Shown: positions 52,304-61,119 of the stretch, in pieces
Position numbering within the stretch: position 1 is the stretch's first letter
How the letters are laid out: the number at the start of each line of letters is the position of its first letter
From: Bacteroidaceae bacterium
GTDB taxonomy: Bacteria; Bacteroidota; Bacteroidia; Bacteroidales; Bacteroidaceae
Direction of reading: 5' to 3'
Length of the DNA stretch: 64,000 bases
NCBI GenBank assembly: GCA_017483765.1
Contig: JAFUVE010000090.1
Span: 52,357-116,356 of the forward strand
The notes under the pieces: generated by a model
Seen by the model: only the letters and a program-made list of their open reading frames with translations
Told to the model about the DNA's origin: nothing
Databases searched by the model: none
Position numbers and translations under genes: made by a program

Positions 52304-55246
52304 CTAAAGTTGTACTTCTGTTTTCTTACCGTTGTATTCCACGAGTTTTCCTTCAGGATTGTCGAGGTTGAGTTCCTTGGCACTGTCCTTGGTGATATAG
52401 ACAACGTTGAACTTGCGGGCTTTCAGCATGCCGTCGAAGTCGCCCTTTTGGTCGTCGAAGGACACCGTGCGAGCCTTGTCGTTGTATGTTATGTCGATAG
52501 TTGCGAACTTGCCCTTCTCGTAGTTGTAGTTCGTGCCCTCGTCCTCGTAGAGCTGGAACTTGGCGTCCCGTCCGGCATAGACATATAGGTTGATGACGTC
52601 GGCCGGCTTCTCGTCGCTCCACTCCATCTTAGGTCCGAAGGGGATGATGGCTCCCTCGGGCACGAACACCGGGATTCTGTCGTACGGCGCTTCGACGTTC
52701 TGCTTCTGTCCGCCATCGATATGTTTTCCGGTGTAGAGGTCGTACCATCCGCACTGCTTCGGGAAATAGACATCCCTTGACCTCGCCTTGTAGTATCCGA
52801 CAGGGCATGCCATGAGGGATGGTCCGAACATCCACTGGTCCTTGATGTCGTACACCTGCTCGTCGCCGTTGAAGTCCATGACGAGCGCGCGCATCATGGT
52901 GTAGTCATGCTGGTTGACCCATCCCGCCATAGAATAGAGGTATGGCATGAGGTGGTATCTGAGGTTGTCGTAGTAGACGAACGACTTGTATGCCGGATGC
53001 TCGTCGGGCGCGATGTTCCAGATTTCACGTGTAGGCCACTGTCCGTGTACCCTGAAAAGCGGGATGAACGTGCCGAACTGGCTCCATCTGGCCTGCAGCT
53101 CCCTCCATTCCTTGAGGTCCTCGTTCTCGGTTCCGTTTTGGTCGAACTCCTGCTGTGCCTTGACGTAGCGGTTCTCCACGCAGAATCCACCCTGGTCCAT
53201 ACCCCAGAACGGAAGTCCGGAGAGCGAGTAGTTCATGCCGGCAGTCATCTGAGCCCTCATGTCCTCCCAGCGGGTTCCGATGTCTCCACTCCAAGTGGCG
53301 GTTGAATAGCGCTGTTCTCCAGCGAATCCGCTTCTGGTGAGCAGGAACACTCGTTGGTCGGGGTCTACGCCTCGCTGTCCGTTGTAGATGGCGTCGGCAT
53401 TGACGATGCTGTATGCGTTGAAATATTCGGTGGTCGTTCCGAGAGCGGTAGGTCCGCTAAGCGCCTTGCGGTACCACATAGGCGTGCAGTCCCTCACGTT
53501 TGGCTCGCTGGCATCCATCCACCATGCGTCGATACCTTTATTATATTTAGAGTAGAGATTTTCGTCCATCTGTCTCCAGAACATCTTCCGGGCGTCCGGA
53601 TCGTAAGCATCATAGAAAGAGCCCATATAGCCGAGCCAGTCGAAGATAGAGTCGTTGACGGCCTGATGGTACATCCATCCCTTGGCGTCGATTTCCTTGT
53701 AGTTGTCGGTTGTGCAATAGAACTTTGGCCAGACGGAGATCATGAAGCGTCCGTGCATCTGGTGTACGCTGTCGAGCATGGCCTGAGGGTTTGGATAGCG
53801 CTCTTTCTCAAACTGATGGCTTCCCCAGTCGTCGATTCTCCAGTAATTCCAGTCCTGCACGATGTTGTCAATCGGTATATGACGTTTTCTGAACTCAGCC
53901 AGCGTCTCTTCGATTTCACCGGCAGTCTTATACCGCTCGCGGCTCTGCCAGAATCCGAGCACCCACTTGGGATAGACGGGTGCCTTTCCCGTGAGTGTGC
54001 GGTAGCCCGAGATGACCTCGTCGAGATTCTGTCCTGCTATGAAGTAGTAGTCCATGTCCTGTGCCATCTCGCTCCATACGCTGAGCTGCTTGAGCTGCTC
54101 GTCGGTTCGCGGTTCAGCCACCCGCAGTCCGCAGTAGCTCTCTCCTCCGTCGGGCTGCCACTCAATCCTGATGGATGTCTTCTCCTTCACGTCTGCCGTG
54201 AACTTGTATGCGTTAGGGTTCCATGCTGTCCTCCACCGCTCCGGCACGACCTCATTTCCGCCGATGAACACCTTGACGTATCCAGCGTAGTAGAGGATGA
54301 ACTGGTAGGGATTGTCGGGCAAGTCGCTCCTGACGGGTTCGATGGCTCCTTCGTAGACCACCTTGGCTCCGTTGAGGTCGAAATCCTTAGGCAGGTTCTG
54401 TGTTCCTCCGTTGTCTGTCTGCTTGCAGAGTTCTGACGCCTTTGGCATGGCATACTCATAATAGATGGAGTCCTCGGCGCGTTCGAGTGTCTTTCCGTCC
54501 TTGTCGGTGTAGGTGCCGGTGAGGTGTCCTTCCTCTCCGTTTTTGTCGTAGAGCTTGAATGCTCCGTTCAGCTGCAGGTAGTCCTCCGGCTTACCGAACC
54601 GGCAGAAGGAGTAGCTGTCCCAAAGCAGTCCGAAGTTTTTGTTGGATACGACGAACGGCACGCTGACCTTGGTGTTGTACTGGAAGAGGTCCTCATTCTT
54701 TCCGAGCATGTTGAGTTCCTCCGACTGGTGCTGGCCGAGACCATACAGCGCGTCGCCCACCTCGTCCATGACCAGCTGCCAGGTGAGTCCGTGCTTCTGC
54801 TCCTCCTTCACCTTCGCGAGGTCGCATCCGATTTCCCTGTCTGGCACAGTGAACGGCTTGAAAGTCTTTCCCTTCTCCGTCTCCTTGGCCAGAAGCTTTC
54901 CGTCTGCATCGTAGAATTCAATCCTTCCGTCCTTTTGGTCGACCACAGCCTTGATTGCCGGTGCGGTGACGGTGGTTTTTCCGTCTTTCTCCTCAACGGA
55001 ATATTTCACGTCCGCTTTCTGAGGAACGATGATGAGGCTTTCCTTCTTCTTAGGCAGGGCGTCTTCACTCGTGGCCCTTACCTGGATGATGTTGTCGTTA
55101 ACCACTTGCAGAGCGACCACCTTGGGCGCCCCTTCCTGCGGACTGTCGATATTGACGGTCACCAGGTTTTTTTCGCCTCCCATGCCGCCACATCCAGTCA
55201 TTGCTGCAGCGATGATGCAAGCCAAAAATGTTTGTTTTGTTTTCAT
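52304..55246 (-). CDS. GH31 family alpha-xylosidase-like lipoprotein with PA14 insertion
   Basis: A 980-residue lipoprotein (lipobox MTGCGG). The GH31 domain has the nucleophile Asp in WWMDASEP and acid/base Asp in TWSGDIGTRW. A PA14-like insertion (VVYEGAIEPVRSDLP ... IRIEWQPDGG) sits in the N-terminal part, and a C-terminal DUF5110-like domain closes the protein. This layout and size match the alpha-xylosidase of Bacteroides xyloglucan loci, which removes xylose from xyloglucan oligosaccharides. It is the first gene of the GH31-GH2-GH3 operon and would sit on the outer-membrane or periplasmic face. Confidence 0.9.
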   Translation of the reverse strand: MKTKQTFLACIIAAAMTGCGGMGGEKNLVTVNIDSPQEGAPKVVALQVVNDNIIQVRATSEDALPKKKESLIIVPQKADVKYSVEEKDGKTTVTAPAIKAVVDQKDGRIEFYDADGKLLAKETEKGKTFKPFTVPDREIGCDLAKVKEEQKHGLTWQLVMDEVGDALYGLGQHQSEELNMLGKNEDLFQYNTKVSVPFVVSNKNFGLLWDSYSFCRFGKPEDYLQLNGAFKLYDKNGEEGHLTGTYTDKDGKTLERAEDSIYYEYAMPKASELCKQTDNGGTQNLPKDFDLNGAKVVYEGAIEPVRSDLPDNPYQFILYYAGYVKVFIGGNEVVPERWRTAWNPNAYKFTADVKEKTSIRIEWQPDGGESYCGLRVAEPRTDEQLKQLSVWSEMAQDMDYYFIAGQNLDEVISGYRTLTGKAPVYPKWVLGFWQSRERYKTAGEIEETLAEFRKRHIPIDNIVQDWNYWRIDDWGSHQFEKERYPNPQAMLDSVHQMHGRFMISVWPKFYCTTDNYKEIDAKGWMYHQAVNDSIFDWLGYMGSFYDAYDPDARKMFWRQMDENLYSKYNKGIDAWWMDASEPNVRDCTPMWYRKALSGPTALGTTTEYFNAYSIVNADAIYNGQRGVDPDQRVFLLTRSGFAGEQRYSTATWSGDIGTRWEDMRAQMTAGMNYSLSGLPFWGMDQGGFCVENRYVKAQQEFDQNGTENEDLKEWRELQARWSQFGTFIPLFRVHGQWPTREIWNIAPDEHPAYKSFVYYDNLRYHLMPYLYSMAGWVNQHDYTMMRALVMDFNGDEQVYDIKDQWMFGPSLMACPVGYYKARSRDVYFPKQCGWYDLYTGKHIDGGQKQNVEAPYDRIPVFVPEGAIIPFGPKMEWSDEKPADVINLYVYAGRDAKFQLYEDEGTNYNYEKGKFATIDITYNDKARTVSFDDQKGDFDGMLKARKFNVVYITKDSAKELNLDNPEGKLVEYNGKKTEVQL

Positions 55247-55541
55247 ATTAGTTAGTCTTTTTAAGTAATTTTCGATAAATGGAAACGGTGTAATTTCTCA
55301 AGTACAAAATTACATCTTTTCTGTCAAAATAATGTTCTCCAATGTATATATGAACACAGAAAATGTTTACGCAATGGGTAAATTTGTTTCCTTGATATGG
55401 TGAAATTGTTGACAGAGGGAACGTATATTCGATTATTTCAAGAAAAACTGAGCGAAAAAGACATTTAGTTCATGGATTTGTTTAAAAAAATTGTAATTTT
55501 GCAAAAGTATATTATCCACAATTTAATAACCGTAAGAAAAA

Positions 55542-55651
55542 AAGTTGCCTCGTTTTTTTTGAAGACGAGAAGACGAGAAGACAGGAAGACAAGACGATAG
55601 TCTGCATGACCAGCATCAAAGGAAAAAACGGTGAGGCAAGTAATTTTTTTT
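55542..55651. repeat. TTGCCTC-bounded intergenic element, copy C
   Basis: Begins AAGTTGCCTCG, has GAAGACGAGAAGAC repeats and GACGATAGTC, and ends GTGAGGCAAGTAATTTTTTTT. It is shorter than copies A and B and lacks the CGGACATAC core. It ends 27 bases before the DUF4421 gene start. Confidence 0.8.
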
Positions 55652-55677
55652 CGACCAAACTTATCAGAATTCCAAAG

Positions 55678-56850
55678 ATGAAAATTAGAAGAACCATTTT
55701 CTCATTCATCCTGATGTGCTTCTGCCTGTCAGGCAGTGTTCGTGCCGACGAGTCGTATGACCAGAACCGTCCCGGTCCGAAGTCGATATTGAAGTGGCTT
55801 CTTGCCTATCTGGACTCTTCTGCCGTTGACGGAATTGACCAGCGCTATATTGAGGTACCGAAAAAGCCATGGCAGATTGTTGTTCGTAGCAACATCAACC
55901 AGTCTGATCTGAAAATGAGGTCATATATCAACGCAGAAGCCTACACCAATTCAGAACAGGGAAAGATTCAGTGGGAGCCCCGCATCCGTACTGACGTGAC
56001 AACTTATGCTGGTGCTTGGGTTGGATACCGGGGTTTTGGCATAGGTATGGCAAAGAATGTCGGAGGTGACAAAGGAAACCTGTTCACCCTGGCGGCAACC
56101 AGCAGCAAATACTCTCTGAACCTTCGTATCCATCATTTTCAGACAGACAACCCAGTTGTCCACATGGAAGGTTATATTACAGATGAGAATGGAACTGATG
56201 AATATAACAACACTGAACATTTCCTCCTATTCGAACCAATTAAAGTAAAGACTGTGATGTTTGATGGAGTCTATTTCTTTAACAGCAAGAAGTTCTCGAA
56301 CTTGGCCGCTTACGACCAATCCACCATTCAGCGACGTTCTGCCGGTTCTCCCGTATTAGGTGCTATGATGTTCTATTCCAAAGTATCTTACGACGAACCT
56401 CTTAACAACGACTTAATATTCTTTATGAACAACATTGGACGAATTAAACAATGGCAGGCCAGCATCGGTGGAGGTTATGCATACAACTGGGTGATAGGCA
56501 AGAATTTTATGGTGAATGCGACTGTGATGCCTATGGTTTCGTTCTACAATCGTCTGAAGATTTACACCTATGATTCTTACCTTTACCAGCAAGCCATTAT
56601 TGATTCTGACGACTACGATGATGATGTGATGATCAACTACGACAAATGGTGGATTAAGCCATTAGGTAAGAAGACCGTGAAAGGACGCGTGAAATTGAAT
56701 TACGACGCTCGTCTTTCTCTGACCTACAATCTCAAAGACTGGTTCTTCAACGTAAACGGCCAGTTCAGCAATTTTCGCTACAAGCACGCATCATCAAGTG
56801 GACGTTTGAACGACTGGTACGTGAACGCCTCTGTAGGTCTTCGTCTGTGA
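55678..56850 (+). CDS. DUF4421-like outer-membrane protein
   Basis: A 390-residue exported protein. The start MKIRRTIFSF is chosen for its signal peptide (ending VRADE); an upstream in-frame start lies inside repeat element C. The rest alternates polar and aromatic residues as in a beta-barrel and ends SVGLRL. It fits DUF4421, a Bacteroidetes family of unknown role. A strong terminator follows. Confidence 0.8.
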   Translation: MKIRRTIFSFILMCFCLSGSVRADESYDQNRPGPKSILKWLLAYLDSSAVDGIDQRYIEVPKKPWQIVVRSNINQSDLKMRSYINAEAYTNSEQGKIQWEPRIRTDVTTYAGAWVGYRGFGIGMAKNVGGDKGNLFTLAATSSKYSLNLRIHHFQTDNPVVHMEGYITDENGTDEYNNTEHFLLFEPIKVKTVMFDGVYFFNSKKFSNLAAYDQSTIQRRSAGSPVLGAMMFYSKVSYDEPLNNDLIFFMNNIGRIKQWQASIGGGYAYNWVIGKNFMVNATVMPMVSFYNRLKIYTYDSYLYQQAIIDSDDYDDDVMINYDKWWIKPLGKKTVKGRVKLNYDARLSLTYNLKDWFFNVNGQFSNFRYKHASSSGRLNDWYVNASVGLRL

Positions 56851-56903
56851 CACCCAAAAGCCTTCGCTGTACTCTTTACCGAGCTCTTGTTCACATAACC
56901 ACA

Positions 56904-56948
56904 ACGGACGGCGTCAAAGCAATAAAGCCTAACGCCGTCCGTTTTTTT
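56904..56948 (+). terminator. Terminator after the DUF4421 gene
   Basis: ACGGACGGCGT (56904-56914) pairs with ACGCCGTCCGT (56932-56942), followed by a T-run. Confidence 0.93.
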
Positions 56949-56967
56949 GTTTGTTTTTTTATTTCCT

Positions 56968-57102
56968 TTATTTAACCTTTTTCTTTTTCCGCTTTTTCAG
57001 TTCATCAATCAGAGAGAATACAGCGACAATCACGCCCACTACTCCAACGACCAATCCAATCATGTCGTAGTTTTCTTTCAGAAATGTGATGACAGAATCC
57101 AT
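56968..57102 (-). CDS. Small single-span membrane protein, 44 residues
   Basis: A frame on the minus strand with ATG at 57102 and TAA at 56968-56970. The protein has an N-terminal helix (MDSVITFLKENYD), one membrane span (MIGLVVGVVGVIVAVFSLI) and a basic tail (DELKKRKKKKVK) that sets the inside end. The layout is typical of genuine small membrane proteins. No family recognised. It lies just after the nucleotidase stop on the same strand. Confidence 0.6.
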   Translation of the reverse strand: MDSVITFLKENYDMIGLVVGVVGVIVAVFSLIDELKKRKKKKVK

Positions 57103-57164
57103 AAATCAAGTAAAAGGGTTGATAAAGGTCAATGGGACTTTCCGATTAAATGCCATTCTAAAAA

Positions 57165-58778
57165 TCAGTCTGCAACCATCTTAATCCTGCCCTGAGAATG
57201 GGCATAGGCAGAACCAGTTGTTCTCTTCAGAACCAATTCAAGGTAGGATGCTACAAGATCTCGGTCAAGCTGCCCATTATCCATCAAAACCTTACAGTCT
57301 TTCAGCGTGTCATAATATCCACCTGTGTTGAAATATTCACCTACCCCAATAGTATAATTTTTCTGGGGGTCAATTGAGATGAAATCTCCAGTATCAGCAT
57401 CAAATACTTTGACATCGCTTATTGTATGGCTTATAGTATGTACGGTGAAAGTAATTCCTGAAACCTGTGGAAAATTGCCGTCCTCCTCTGGTGCTTTTGC
57501 TGTACAAGCTTGAAGCATTTTTATGATTTTTTCTCCTGTAGCCTCAATCTTGCTAACAGTATTGCTGAACGGCAAAGCATTAAACACATCTCCATAACTG
57601 ATATTTCCCGCTTTGATAGAAGACCGGATACCACCTCCATTCTGCAATCCGATGTCCGCTTCCAAAGTAATCCGGAATGCGTCGGTTATCAAGTCGCCGA
57701 GATTGGTTTCAGCAGAACGTACGATACGTCTTCCATTCTCATCATTGATTTGGAGGTCATAGTCGCTTGTGGCCAGTATCCTCGATTTCACCTCATTTAG
57801 AAGATTGTTGACACTATCGGTTGAGGCAGCAACAATTGTGTTAACATATTCTATATTCTTAATCGGTATGAGTTCTGTGGAAATAATTCCTTCCTTACTG
57901 ATTACCAGTTTCCCGACGTTCATAAAATTTGTTCCGCTCTGCGTGACTATAATATCCTTTCCCTCCTTGTTTTTCACATAGTCATGCACAATTGCGGAAT
58001 GAGTGTGCCCATCGAGGACCACATCAATTCCTGTAGTCGCAGCCACGAGCCCATGGGAGGTTATGCCCGTTTCATTCACGGCTTCTCCCAAGTGTGAAAG
58101 CACCACAACGAAGTCGGCTCCCTCTGCCCTGGCATTGTCCACTGCCTGCTGGACAAGAGAATAGACTTGCTCGGTTCGCAAATCGTAAAGTAACTTGCCA
58201 TCTTTGTCGTAGAAAGAATACGCCTCTGATTGCATGGTCTCCGGAGTGCAGACACCGACAAATGCCACTCGTTTCTTCCCATATTGACGTATAATATATG
58301 GCGCATAAACCGGTTCAGTAGCTCCACTATGGAAGAAATTGGCGCAGACCACCGTAGTATTGATATTTTTTAGGAGTTCCTCCATCCATGGTGTACCGTA
58401 ATCAAACTCATGGTTTCCCAGCGTGATGGCATCATATCCCACATTACGCATGATGCTGACGATGGCCTTACCCTGACTGTTGGCCCCTGGCAAACCTCCA
58501 GACAGAAAGTCTCCACTGCTGACGACAGCCGCAAAAGCAGTGTCACTGGCAGCAATGGCATCTCTTAGCCCTGCAATCTTTGCGTATCCTTCAATGCTAC
58601 AATGTACATCGTTTTCATAGAGAACGACAATGCTCTTCTGTTGGATATCAGCTGGTTGTTTTCCTTCATCATTGTCAGAACACGCAATCAGAAGAAATGA
58701 GAATAATGAGAAAAATAAAAACTTAAAGCACCATTCACTTAAAAATGGCTTTTGGGGAAAATTAACTGGTTTCATCAT
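57165..58778 (-). CDS. 5'-nucleotidase/UshA-like metallophosphoesterase, lipoprotein
   Basis: A 537-residue lipoprotein (lipobox LIACSD), start at MMKPVNF because an upstream TTG falls in a TAAATTTG promoter element. The N-terminal metallophosphoesterase has ENDVHCSIEGYAKI, SSGDFLSGG, LGNHEFDYG and LDGHTHSAIVH; the C-terminal 5'-nucleotidase domain has NGGGIRSSIKAGNISYGDVF and PFSNTV. It releases phosphate from extracytoplasmic nucleotides. Transcribed alone. Confidence 0.92.
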   Translation of the reverse strand: MMKPVNFPQKPFLSEWCFKFLFFSLFSFLLIACSDNDEGKQPADIQQKSIVVLYENDVHCSIEGYAKIAGLRDAIAASDTAFAAVVSSGDFLSGGLPGANSQGKAIVSIMRNVGYDAITLGNHEFDYGTPWMEELLKNINTTVVCANFFHSGATEPVYAPYIIRQYGKKRVAFVGVCTPETMQSEAYSFYDKDGKLLYDLRTEQVYSLVQQAVDNARAEGADFVVVLSHLGEAVNETGITSHGLVAATTGIDVVLDGHTHSAIVHDYVKNKEGKDIIVTQSGTNFMNVGKLVISKEGIISTELIPIKNIEYVNTIVAASTDSVNNLLNEVKSRILATSDYDLQINDENGRRIVRSAETNLGDLITDAFRITLEADIGLQNGGGIRSSIKAGNISYGDVFNALPFSNTVSKIEATGEKIIKMLQACTAKAPEEDGNFPQVSGITFTVHTISHTISDVKVFDADTGDFISIDPQKNYTIGVGEYFNTGGYYDTLKDCKVLMDNGQLDRDLVASYLELVLKRTTGSAYAHSQGRIKMVAD

Positions 58779-58914
58779 AATAAATAATATTTCAAGTTGC
58801 AAATTTATCTATTTTTTTGCTTTTCTGCAATTGTTTTATGAAAATATAACACTTTTACATTAAAGAAGATTAACTTTCTTTATCATGTTGGTTTATAAAT
58901 TCGAAATAATTACG

Positions 58915-58922
58915 TATATTTG
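58915..58922 (+). promoter_or_regulatory. -7 element before the M18 peptidase gene
   Basis: TATATTTG, 69 bases before the ATG; the -33 partner is not clear. Confidence 0.5.
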
Positions 58923-58990
58923 CATAAAATCCTTAAACAAACGCTTAGGGAACACGTCATCTGAAAAATAAAAACTAAAAACTGTGAGAC

Positions 58991-60274
58991 ATGATTATCA
59001 GACTGTTAGACTTTTTAAATGCTTCGCCAGTGAATTTTTTGGCCGTAAAAAACATATCCAACACATTGGAGGATGCCGGCTACCGGCGTATCGACCCATG
59101 TGAGCCATTGGGCAAAGTTCAACCTGGCGACAAACTGTATGTCACGAAAAACGACTCATCCATCTATGCATTTCATATAGGCCGTAAGTCATTGGCTGAA
59201 GGAGGTTTTCATATGATATGCGCCCACTGCGACTCCCCCACATTCCGCATCAAGCCGAATGCGGAGATGCTGTGTGAGGGCGGAATCGTGAAACTGAACA
59301 CGGAGGTGTATGGCGGTCCGATCATGTCGACTTGGTTCGACCGGCCGCTGACCATCGCCGGCCGCGTGATTGTGAAGGGCGAGGACGCCATGAGCCCGCG
59401 GACACTGCTGCTCCACGTGAAACGTCCGTTGCTGCAAATCAGCAACCTCGCCATCCATTTCAACCGCTCGGTGAACGACGGCGTGAAGCTGAGCAAGCAG
59501 AAGGACATGCTTCCCTTGCTTGGCATACTGACGAGCAAGATGGAAGCCGGCAATATGCTGATGAACGTGGTATGCTCGGAGCTGGGGATAGAGCAGAGCG
59601 ACATCCTGGACTTCGACCTCTACCTCGCCGACGCCACACCGGCATGCACATTCGGAGCACACAACGAGTTCATCTCTTCCGGCCGCCTGGACGACCTGTC
59701 GATGTGCCATGCCGGACTGGCAGCCTTGCTTGGAGCCGATGAGCCGGACACGACGAATGTGCTTGCCATCTTCGACAACGAAGAGACCGGCTCTCAGACG
59801 AAGCAAGGAGCTGGCAGTCCGTTCCTGGCCTCGATGCTCAAGCGGATAGCGCTGAGCCAGAGCGGCAGCGAGGAGGCTTTCTATCAGGCCGTGGAGCGTG
59901 CGTTCATGATTTCAGCCGACAATGCCCACGCCTGGCATCCGAACTACAGCGAGAAATACGACCCGACAAACCACCCGCAGCTGGGCAAGGGTCCTGTCAT
60001 CAAGTTCAACGCGGCTCAGAAATATGCGAGCGACGCCGTGTCAGCCGCCGTGTTCGCACAGGTCTGCGCAGACGCGGGGGTCCCGTGCCAGCGGTTCGTG
60101 AACCACAGCGACGTGGCAGGCGGCAGCACACTGGGCAACATACTCGCCTCGTCGATTCCGCTGCGCGGAGTGGACATGGGCAACCCGATCCTGGCCATGC
60201 ACAGCTGCCGGGAGACGGGCAGCGTGGCAGACCACCTCTACTGCGTGAAAGCTTTCCTGCAGTTCTTCAAATAA
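58991..60274 (+). CDS. M18 family aminopeptidase
   Basis: A 427-residue cytoplasmic metallopeptidase. HCDSPTFRIKP holds the first zinc ligand, LDDLSMCHAGL and FDNEETGSQTKQGAGS the bridging Asp and Glu ligands, and AMHSCRETGSVADH the last. Length fits the M18 (aspartyl aminopeptidase) family. It removes N-terminal residues from peptides, often acidic. Transcribed alone. Confidence 0.94.
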   Translation: MIIRLLDFLNASPVNFLAVKNISNTLEDAGYRRIDPCEPLGKVQPGDKLYVTKNDSSIYAFHIGRKSLAEGGFHMICAHCDSPTFRIKPNAEMLCEGGIVKLNTEVYGGPIMSTWFDRPLTIAGRVIVKGEDAMSPRTLLLHVKRPLLQISNLAIHFNRSVNDGVKLSKQKDMLPLLGILTSKMEAGNMLMNVVCSELGIEQSDILDFDLYLADATPACTFGAHNEFISSGRLDDLSMCHAGLAALLGADEPDTTNVLAIFDNEETGSQTKQGAGSPFLASMLKRIALSQSGSEEAFYQAVERAFMISADNAHAWHPNYSEKYDPTNHPQLGKGPVIKFNAAQKYASDAVSAAVFAQVCADAGVPCQRFVNHSDVAGGSTLGNILASSIPLRGVDMGNPILAMHSCRETGSVADHLYCVKAFLQFFK

Positions 60275-60319
60275 CGTGGACGGAGACGTGGACGTCCCCA
60301 GTGTGAATCGGTGAAGCAT

Positions 60320-60351
60320 AATCCCCGCCACAGGTCAGTGTGGCGGGGATT
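60320..60351 (+). terminator. Terminator after the M18 gene
   Basis: AATCCCCGCCACA (60320-60332) pairs exactly with 60339-60351 around GGTCAG. No strong T-run follows. Confidence 0.75.
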
Positions 60352-60425
60352 CATTATACCCTGGGGGAGGGGTTATAAATTAGGTACTTCAGGAATATGT
60401 GTGGAAGAAGATCCTATATCATTGT

Positions 60426-60552
60426 TTGACCGTGCTTCGCCGGTCAGATGTGCGGGCGAGACGCCCACTATCCCAGCCGATGTCCTGTCGGAATGAAAAA
60501 AGGGACAGCAGATGACAATAAAATTAATCACCACACGAAATCCTGAATAACC
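60426..60552. repeat. 127-bp dispersed repeat, copy 2
   Basis: Three mismatches against 35314-35440. It stands in the long spacer between the M18 and FGE-like genes. Confidence 0.9.
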
Positions 60553-60556
60553 TTTA

Positions 60557-60638
60557 AATTGACATGATTTTTTTCGAACACTAATCTGAACGAATTTTCA
60601 CGAATAGTTTTTTTAATTGACATGATTATTTTCGAACA
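60557..60638. repeat. Two 24-bp direct repeats
   Basis: AATTGACATGATTTTTTTCG... at 60557-60580 recurs at 60615-60638 with one mismatch, 58 bases apart. Each ends in TTCGAACA. They directly follow the 127-bp repeat. Confidence 0.8.
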
Positions 60639-60761
60639 GTGCTCAAAAAAACATTTGGACGGTAATCGTTGAAGGTTTTTTGTCAAGAATTGGAGAATTA
60701 GAGAATTGGTGTTTTCGTTTTTTCAGCCGTCTTCGGGCATCGAGCCCTTGACGGCTGGCGC

Positions 60762-60904
60762 GGGCGAGACACCCACGCCCCCAGCCAAGACGAAATGGAG
60801 ACGCATACGGGCGAGACGAGGATGTCCACGCACACGGGCGAGACGAGGATGTCCACGCCCCCAGCCAAAATGGAGATGTCCATGCCCCCAGCAAAGACGA
60901 GGAT
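60762..60904. repeat. GC-rich minisatellite related to the 127-bp repeat
   Basis: Imperfect units mix ACGGGCGAGAC, GAGGATGTCCACGC and CCCCCAGCC. These words also occur in the 127-bp repeat (GCGGGCGAGAC, CCCAGCC, GATGTCC). It is a GC-rich island in an AT-rich spacer without a convincing gene. Confidence 0.7.
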
Positions 60905-61077
60905 TACAATTTTGGAGGGAGAAAAATTGCTGAGTCAGAAAAAGCTTTGTTGAGAGCAAAAAAAGTGCATATATGCTAAAACCCAATAAATCAACTAATT
61001 AATCAAAAACCTCATACACAATTTTGAAATGTACGAACATGTATGAGATTTTTGCATAAAATTTCAAAAATAAAAAT

Positions 61078-61085
61078 TATCTTTG
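61078..61085 (+). promoter_or_regulatory. -7 element before the FGE-like gene
   Basis: TATCTTTG, 35 bases before the ATG at 61120; TTTG at 61051-61054 is 23 bases away, longer than usual. Confidence 0.5.
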
Positions 61086-61119
61086 CCAACGAAAATAACC
61101 AAAATTGCCAAATACAACC

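Noticed and set aside
53354-54436. A 360-codon frame opposite the GH31 gene
   Set aside because: Shadow; GH31 catalytic motifs are on the minus strand.
60311-60496. A 61-codon forward frame after the M18 gene
   Set aside because: It spans the terminator hairpin and the 127-bp repeat, and lacks a promoter.
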